A stretch of DNA of 64,000 bases, from contig JAHQIW010002308.1 in the NCBI GenBank assembly GCA_019055375.1, positions 1,080,302 to 1,144,301 of the forward strand, written 5' to 3'. Source of the stretch: Parelaphostrongylus tenuis. Lineage: Eukaryota > Nematoda > Chromadorea > Rhabditida > Metastrongylidae. The stretch's first letter is position 1, and every line of letters begins with the position of its first letter. A program made the position numbers and the translations under genes. The notes under the pieces are model-generated. The model was not told the DNA's origin and made no database searches. It worked only from the letters and a program-made list of their open reading frames with translations. Shown piece by piece: positions 56,258 through 64,000 of the stretch.

Positions 56258-59200
56258 GGACCTCCCTCTCTGAGAGATCCCGCCCGGTTAGTCTCGAGAG
56301 CACGCGGCGCGTCCCCAAGTTGTGGATAGGGAAACAAACGCAAACCAAAAGCGAACGTGTGCTTCGTGGGTTCGTGGTTGAGCTCCCTGCTTCTGCAGCG
56401 CCGACTTGACAAAAACTCTATTTCAACAAGTCAAGTCGGTCAAAAGCCTGCAATCAAACGGCTGGGAAGTACATGGAAGGCGGTTAGGAGTCGCCTACAA
56501 CAAATAAGCTCCTCCCGCTCCCACGTTCAGAGCCTGGCAAGCTATACGTCGGGTATCAAAATGCCAAAAAAAGTAACAAATATAGGCCTGATTCTCCTGA
56601 CCCCGAAAGACCCCCTGGTACGGCAGCGCCAGGTAGGACGAGTACGGAGAGGCTGCTAAAATCTCAGACCAAACTAAGCTGCCAAGATCGAAACGCACTA
56701 AAATGACGATCTGTACCTACAATTCAAGAACCCTTGCTCACGAATCTGCTGTGGAAGACCTACTGATTCGAGCAAGGAGAATAAGGTACGACGTCATTGG
56801 CCTGGCTGAGACGAGAAGGCGTCATCCTTTTCACGCTCGCGTCCTCGCCAACAACTCACAACCTGTATCGGGCGATTGCGGTTGAAACTAGGCAATTTTA
56901 TGCCGGCTTTGACCATCTTTGTTGTTTACGCACCAACATCAAGCTATGACGAAGACGAAATTGAAGCTTTCTACGTGGACAGCGAAAAAGTCTTCACAGA
57001 AGATCGCACATTCTTCAGGGTCTTTGTCGGAGATTTTAACCCAAAAATTGGACTTAGAAGAGCGTTTGAAGTACGTCACATAGGGCCACACGGACTAGAA
57101 TGGAATGAAAAGGGTGAGAGGCTATCTGAGTTTTTCATGACGACGCAAAGTCTTCCAGTGGAGAGTACCATAACGATGTAGACCACATCATAATAAATCG
57201 AAGGTTTTGCCTGACCGATGTCGCTGCTGTTCCTAAGTTCTCACATGGGATCAGACCATCGCCTCCGACGCGCAACGTTCCGATTTTCGAGGAGAGGAGA
57301 GAAAGCCGCTGGATTTCAACAACGAATTCCAGCAACTACCATAAACTGGAATGTATTCAAATCATTAGTTGGCTCTTGGGAGGATACCGTTGTCGACAAC
57401 ATCGACGAAGAATACGACTCGCTCGTTGAATATCTTTAAGTTAGCGCTATGAAAGCCGAGAGTCCCAAGGTCACAAAGAGATTCTTGTCTCTGCAAATAC
57501 TCGAGTTGATACGTTAACGTGGAATCGCACGAGCTACTGGAAACCGAAACCTTACGTCGGACTTGCGAAACGCTGCAGAGAAGCGATAAAAGAAGACCTT
57601 AAGGAGAGAAGAGCAGCAGGCATGGACAGAAGCTGCAGAAGCTGGGAAAACTTTTGCAAAGCCCAGCGAGGCTTCGCCAACTATAAGACCAAGATGACTG
57701 CACTCCGATACCCTGACGCGACATCTTCGAGAAGAGCTATGGAGAAAATCATCCACCAATACTACTCGGATCTCTTCGCTAGCCATGTCCCCTTACCGTC
57801 ATATAAATTGAAAGAAAACAAATACGTCGTTCCACCGGTCTTCCCTTCCGAAATCCGACATGCTATATCGTCGGTGAAGAACAGAACAACACCGGGTCCA
57901 GAGAGGATTAGACCATAGCGCCTGAGGAACCTGCCTCCAATTCTCATCAACACCCTGGCTCGGCTCTTCACTCGTTACCTATCGGAATGTAAGGTCCATA
58001 TTAAATGGAAAACCAGCAAAGCGTATTGGTGCTAAAAAGGGAGACCTTCACGACATAGGCAATTATTGCCCAATCTGCTTGCTGTCCTTTGTCTATAAAC
58101 TCTTTATTCGAGTCATCCTAAACAGGATTGACAGAACACTGGACTGAAGGACAGCAATGCGAGCAAGTAGGAGAAATTTAGTACCATAGACCGACATCCA
58201 CACAATTACAAGACTCATTGAAGTTTCACGAGAGTGCAAACAACCACTCTGTCTCACATTCAACGATCTGAAGAAAGCCTTTGATTCAGTGGAAACAGAG
58301 ATGATTATAGAGGCTCTGGATAACCAGGGCGTCCCTATTCGGGACATAATGATCCTTCGTGGGCAGTGTAAAAATTTCACGACCATAATATCTCCATTCT
58401 ACAAGAATATCACCATCGACGTGAAAAAGATGTTCAACAAGGCGACATAATTTCGCCAAATATTTTACTTCCACCCTACAAAACATCATGCGAACATTAG
58501 AATGGGACGATACGGGAGTGAAAATTGACGGTCGACAATCAAACCATCTTCGCTTTGCTGACGATGTCGTTCTCATAACATCAAAGCATCAGCCAAGCGG
58601 AACGAATGATAACCGATTTCGATAACGCCTGTAGAAAGATAGGTCCTCAACTAAATCTAACGAAAACGATGTTCATGAGGAGCGGACGGGTTTTGAACAC
58701 CGTATTTACGCTTAACTCAACGACAATCTCCGAATGCATTAGAAACTTCTATCTAGGTCGTGAAATCAACATGATGAACGACCTAGCTTCAGAGTTGAGC
58801 AGGAGGAAACGAGCGGCTTGGGGAACGTTTAAGAGCATCGAAGATGTAGTGAAGAGGACAAAGAACATCCGACTCCGTGCCCACCTTTTCGACTCGACAA
58901 TTATCCCTGCCCTAACGTATGCAGCAGAAACCTGGCTGCTACGTAAGCAGGATGAAAGATCACTTGCCGTTATCGAAACGCGCAGTCGAAAGGTCGATGC
59001 TAGGAGTATCTCGTATTTCGCAAATGAGACAAAGGATCCGAACTTCCGACCTACGTCAACGATCGAAAATCAGAGACGCCGTTCTACACGCCAGGATATC
59101 GAAAATAAGGTGGGCCGGACACGTGATGCGCTTCAACGACAACCGATGGACGAGAGCCGTTACCGACTGGATTCCTCGGAACGTCAAGCGCTCTAAAGGA

Positions 59201-59348
59201 AGACCACTGACCCGTTGGTCCGATTTCTTCACGAAAGCGATGGAAGAAAGATATGATGCTCAGCGAATTCCTAGAGCAAGGAGGACCCACTGGGCTACTC
59301 TTGCACGTGATAGGGAAAAATCGAAGAGTTGCTGGTACCCGCTTGAGT
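56258..59348 (+). pseudogene. RTE retrotransposon, copy 2 (frameshifted, dead)
   Basis: Collinear with copy 1 from the 5' UTR through ORF1 (56561-56659) to the end of ORF2. ORF2 begins at the ATG 56703, but a deletion near 56840 removes the segment after the RRRHPFHA motif. Further frameshifts and stops follow (near 57170, 57437, 57516, 57916, 58030, 58145, 58435), so no piece exceeds about 200 codons. The FADD region (58553-58570) reads FADDVV. The terminal part 58919-59386 reads through the position where copy 1 has its stop. The 3' end lacks copy 1's terminal tandem repeats and abuts the satellite. Confidence 0.9.
56561..56659 (+). CDS. RTE copy 2 ORF1 (32 aa, intact)
   Basis: MPKKVTNIGLILLTPKDP.. 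to VRRGC. It is the same length and frame as ORF1 of copy 1, and is one of the few intact frames in this otherwise broken copy. Confidence 0.5.
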   Translation: MPKKVTNIGLILLTPKDPLVRQRQVGRVRRGC

Positions 59349-59379
59349 ACAAGCAACTCTTCCATTTTTCTTCCTGTAA

Positions 59380-62300
59380 ACAATAGCACTATCTGATTGC
59401 TGGCATCGAGATCTGTCTGAAAATACTCTCATCTTGCTGAAACATGTAAAAGCGCACAGAGAAATCATGTTAATCATAATTATTGCTGACATGCTTTAAT
59501 ATAGTACAGCACCACTTGACGTCATTACTCAATCTGTTTCAATCGGATCCGGAATCCAATAGTATCCATCTGATTGCTGGCATCGAGATTCTATCTAAAA
59601 ATACTCTCATCTTTGCTGAAACGTGTAAAAGCGCACAGAGAATTCATGTTGAACATAATTATTGCTGATATGCTTTATAATAGTATAGCACCCCTTTTTA
59701 CGTCACTGCTCAGTCTGTTTCAATCGGATCCGGAATCCAATAGTACCATCTGATTGCTGGCATCGACGTCTATCTGAAAATACTCTCATCTTCGCTGAAA
59801 CGTGTAAAAGCGCACAGAGAATTCATGTTGAATGTTACACTATTGATATGCTTTATTATAGTATAGCACCCCTTTTTACGTCATTACTCAGTCTGTTTCA
59901 ATCGGATCCGGAATCCAATAGTGCCATCTGATTGCTGGCATCGAGTTCTATCTAAGAATACTCTCATCTTGCGCTGAAACGTGTAAAATCGCTACAGAGA
60001 ATTCATGTTGAATGTTACACTATTGATATGCTTTATTATAGTATAGCACCCCTTTTTACGTCACTACTCAGTCTGTTTCAATCGGATCCGGAATCCAATA
60101 GTGCCATCTGATTGCTGGCATCGAGTTCTATCTAAAAATACTCTCATCTAGGCTGAAACGTGTAAAAGCACACCAGAGAATTCATGTTGAACAATATTAC
60201 TGCTGATATGCTTTATTATAGTATAGCACCCCTTTTTACGTCACTACTCTGTCTGTTTCAATCGGATCCGGAATCCAATAGTGCCATCTGATTGCTGGCA
60301 TCGAGTTCTATCTAAAATACTCTCATCTTGCTGAAACGTGTAAAAGCGCACAGAGAATTCATGTTGACAATATTCACTCTGATATGCTTTATTATAGTAT
60401 AGCACCCCTTTTTACGTCATTACTCAGTCTGTTTCAATCGGATCCGGAATCCAATAGTGCCATCTGATTGCTGGCATCGAGTTCTATCTAAAAATACTCT
60501 CATCTGGCTGAAACGTGTAAAAGCACACAGAGAATTCATGTTGAACAAAATTACTGCTGATATGCTTTATTATAGTATAGCACCCCTTTTTACGTCATTA
60601 CTCAGTCTGTTTCAATCGGATCCGGAATCCAATAGTGCCATCTGATTGCTGGCATCGAGTTCTATCTAAAAATACTCTCATCTAGGCTGAAACGTGTAAA
60701 AGCACACCAGAGAATTCATGTTGAACAGAATTACTGCTGATATGCTTTATTATAGTATAGCACCCCTTTTTACGTCATTACTCAGTCTGTTTCAATCGGA
60801 TCCGGAATCCAATAGTGCCATCTGATTGCTGGCATCGAGTTCTATCTAAAAATACTCTCATCTTGGCTGAAACGTGTAAAAGCGCACAGAGAATTCATGT
60901 TGAATGTTACACTACTGATATGCTTTATTATAGTATAGCACCACTTTTTACGTCATTACTCAGTCTGTTTCAATCGGATCCGGAATCCAATAGTACCATC
61001 TGATTGCTGGCATCGAGTTCTATCTAAAAATACTCTCATCTTGGCTGAAACGTGTAAAAGCGCACAGAGAATTCATGTTGAACATAAATCTACTGATATG
61101 CTTTATTATAGTATAGCACCACCTTTTTACGTCATTACTCAGTCTGTTTCAATCGGATCCGGAATCCAATAGTACCATCTGATTGCTGGCATCGAGTTCT
61201 ATCTAAAAATACTCTCATCTTGGCTGAAACGTGTAAAAGCGCACAGAGAATTCATGTTGAACATAATTACTGCTGATATGCTTTATTATAGTATAGCACC
61301 ACTTTTTACGTCATTACTCAGTCTGTTTCAATCGGATCCGGAATCCAATAGTGCCATCTGATTGCTGGCATCGAGTTCTATCTAAAAATACTCTCATCTT
61401 GGCTGAAACGTGTAAAAGCGCACAGAGAATTCATGTTGAACATAATTACTGCTGATATGCTTTATTATAGTATAGCACCACTTTTTACGTCATTACTCAG
61501 TCTGTTTCAATCGGATCCGGAATCCAATAGTACCATCTGATTGCTGGCATCGAGTTCTATCTAAAAATACTCTCATCTTGGCTGAAACGTGTAAAAGCGC
61601 ACCAGTGAATTCATGTTGAACAATATTACTGCTGATATGCTTTATTATAGTATAGCACCCCTTTTTACGTCATTACTCAGTCTGTTTCAATCGGATCCGG
61701 AATCCAATAGTACCATCTGATTGCTGGCATCGAGTTCTATCTAAAAATACTCTCATCTAGGCTGAAACGTGTAAAAGCACACCAGTGAATTCATGTTGAA
61801 TTACACTATTGCTGATATGCTTTATTATAGTATAGCACCCCTTTTTACGTCACTACTCAGTCTGTTTCAATCGGATCCGGAATCCAATAGTGCCATCTGA
61901 TTGCTGGCATCGAGTTCTATCTAAAAATACTCTCATCTAGGCTGAAACGTGTAAAAGCACACCAGTGAATTCATGTTGAACAATATTACTGCTGATATGC
62001 TTTATTATAGTATAGCACCCCTTTTTACGTCACTACTCTGTCTGTTTCAATCGGATCCGGAATCCAATAGTGCCATCTGATTGCTGGCATCGAGTTCTAT
62101 CTAAAAATACTCTCATCTAGGCTGAAACGTGTAAAAGCACACCAGTGAATTCATGTTGAACAATATTACTGCTGATATGCTTTATTATAGTATAGCACCC
62201 CTTTTTACGTCACTACTCTGTCTGTTTCAATCGGATCCGGAATCCAATAGTGCCATCTGATTGCTGGCATCGAGTTCTATCTAAAAATACTCTCATCTAG

Positions 62301-64000
62301 GCTGAAACGTGTAAAAGCACACCAGTGAATTCATGTTGAACAATATTACTGCTGATATGCTTTATTATAGTATAGCACCCCTTTTTACGTCACTACTCTG
62401 TCTGTTTCAATCGGATCCGGAATCCAATAGTGCCATCTGATTGCTGGCATCGAGTTCTATCTAAAAATACTCTCATCTAGGCTGAACCGTGTAAAAGCAC
62501 ACCAGTGAATTCATGTTGAACAATATTACTGCTGATATGCTTTATTATAGTATAGCACCCCTTTTTACGTCACTACTCTGTCTGTTTCAATCGGATCCGG
62601 AATCCAATAGTGCCATCTGATTGCTGGCATCGAGTTCTATCTAAAAATACTCTCATCTAGGCTGAAACGTGTAAAAGCACACCAGTGAATTCATGTTGAA
62701 CAAAATTACTGCTGATATGCTTTATTATAGTATAGCACCCCTTTTTACGTCACTACTCTGTCTGTTTCAATCGGATCCGGAATCCAATAGTGCCATCTGA
62801 TTGCTGGCATCGAGTTCTATCTAAAAATACTCTCATCTAGGCTGAAACGTGTAAAAGCACACCAGTGAATTCATGTTGAACAAAATTACTGCTGATATGC
62901 TTTATTATAGTATAGCACCCCTTTTTACGTCACTACTCTGTCTGTTTCAATCGGATCCGGAATCCAATAGTGCCATCTGATTGCTGGCATCGAGTTCTAT
63001 CTAAAAATACTCTCATCTAGGCTGAAACGTGTAAAAGCACACCAGTGAATTCATGTTGAACAATATTACTGCTGATATGCTTTATTATAGTATAGCACCC
63101 CTTTTTACGTCACTACTCTGTCTGTTTCAATCGGATCCGGAATCCAATAGTGCCATCTGATTGCTGGCATCGAGTTCTATCTAAAAATACTCTCATCTAG
63201 GCTGAAACGTGTAAAAGCACACCAGTGAATTCATGTTGAACAAAATTACTGCTGATATGCTTTATTATAGTATAGCACCCCTTTTTACGTCACTACTCTG
63301 TCTGTTTCAATCGGATCCGGAATCCAATAGTGCCATCTGATTGCTGGCATCGAGTTCTATCTAAAAATACTCTCATCTAGGCTGAACCGTGTAAAAGCAC
63401 ACCAGTGAATTCATGTTGAACAAAATTACTGCTGATATGCTTTATTATAGTATAGCACCCCTTTTTACGTCACTACTCTGTCTGTTTCAATCGGATCCGG
63501 AATCCAATAGTGCCATCTGATTGCTGGCATCGAGTTCTATCTAAAAATACTCTCATCTAGGCTGAACCGTGTAAAAGCACACCAGTGAATTCATGTTGAA
63601 CAAATTACTGCTGATATGCTTTATTATAGTATAGCACCCCTTTTTACGTCACTACTCTGTCTGTTTCAATCGGATCCGGAATCCAATAGTGCCATCTGAT
63701 TGCTGGCATCGAGTTCTATCTAAAAATACTCTCATCTAGGCTGAACCGTGTAAAAGCACACCAGTGAATTCATGTTGAACAATATTACTGCTGATATGCT
63801 TTATTATAGTATAGCACCCCTTTTTACGTCACTACTCTGTCTGTTTCAATCGGATCCGGAATCCAATAGTGCCATCTGATTGCTGGCATCGAGTTCTATC
63901 TAAAAATACTCTCATCTAGGCTGAACCGTGTAAAAGCACACCAGTGAATTCATGTTGAACAAATTACTGCTGATATGCTTTATTATAGTATAGCACCCCT
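59380..64000. repeat. ~180-bp tandem satellite array (about 25.7 units, continues past the window)
   Basis: Every unit has GGATCC (BamHI) in TTTCAATCGGATCCGGAA. I located 25 such sites, the first at 59545 and the last at 63852, spaced 176-181 bp, with exactly 180 bp across ten successive intervals from 61693 to 63493. Units also share CATCTGATTGCTGGCATCGA and TATTATAGTATAGCAC. Units at the left are most divergent (small indels); those on the right are nearly identical. It contains no open frame of note. Function unknown; possibly heterochromatin. Confidence 0.97.

Noticed and set aside
59380..64000. A CRISPR-like array
   Set aside because: The units are continuous 180-bp repeats without unique spacers, in nematode DNA.

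Overview
The window looks like AT-rich nuclear DNA from a clade V (strongylid, hookworm-like) nematode. The evidence is one gene with many small exons and canonical GT..AG introns, a splice acceptor placed just 9 nt before its start codon as in nematode trans-splicing, an RTE-clade retrotransposon whose protein closely resembles elements I know from hookworms, and many tRNA-derived short repeats. The species cannot be fixed from the sequence alone.

Layout. 1-18,800: mostly non-coding DNA with scattered SINE-like copies and two candidate exons of unknown genes (200-422 and 11,079-11,198, both minus strand). 18,803-32,854 (minus): a complete 14-exon type-B carboxylesterase gene. I assembled it exon by exon with matching phases to a 546-residue protein holding Ser205, Glu327 and His438. 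Its introns contain SINEs, a ~700 bp foldback structure and MITE-like sequence. 33,000-43,000: repeats (a ~870 bp foldback, an inverted pair of tRNA-like units, more SINEs) and no convincing gene. 43,023-44,775 and 51,285-52,683: two arms of a large inverted duplication, with a reading frame preserved in both arms. Between the arms, 46,081-49,432 (minus), lies a nearly full-length RTE retrotransposon with a short ORF1 and a long endonuclease/reverse-transcriptase ORF2. 54,280-54,720 is a decayed relic of the same class. 56,258-59,348 (plus) is a second, frameshifted RTE copy. 59,380-64,000 is a tandem satellite of about 180 bp per unit that runs off the window.

How it fits together. Only the esterase is a confident host gene. 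Its MG-start (N-myristoylation-type), its lack of a signal peptide and the loss of one conserved disulfide cysteine suggest an intracellular enzyme. Almost everything else is mobile or repetitive. The two RTE copies explain each other: comparison shows a late nonsense codon in copy 1, many frameshifts in copy 2, and conserved 5' features (a 32-codon ORF1 and a hairpin). The SINE-like families have Pol III A/B-box-like heads, and an active RTE could in principle mobilise them, but I saw no shared 3' end that proves this. I saw no CRISPR array, rRNA gene, functional tRNA or bacterial-type operon.
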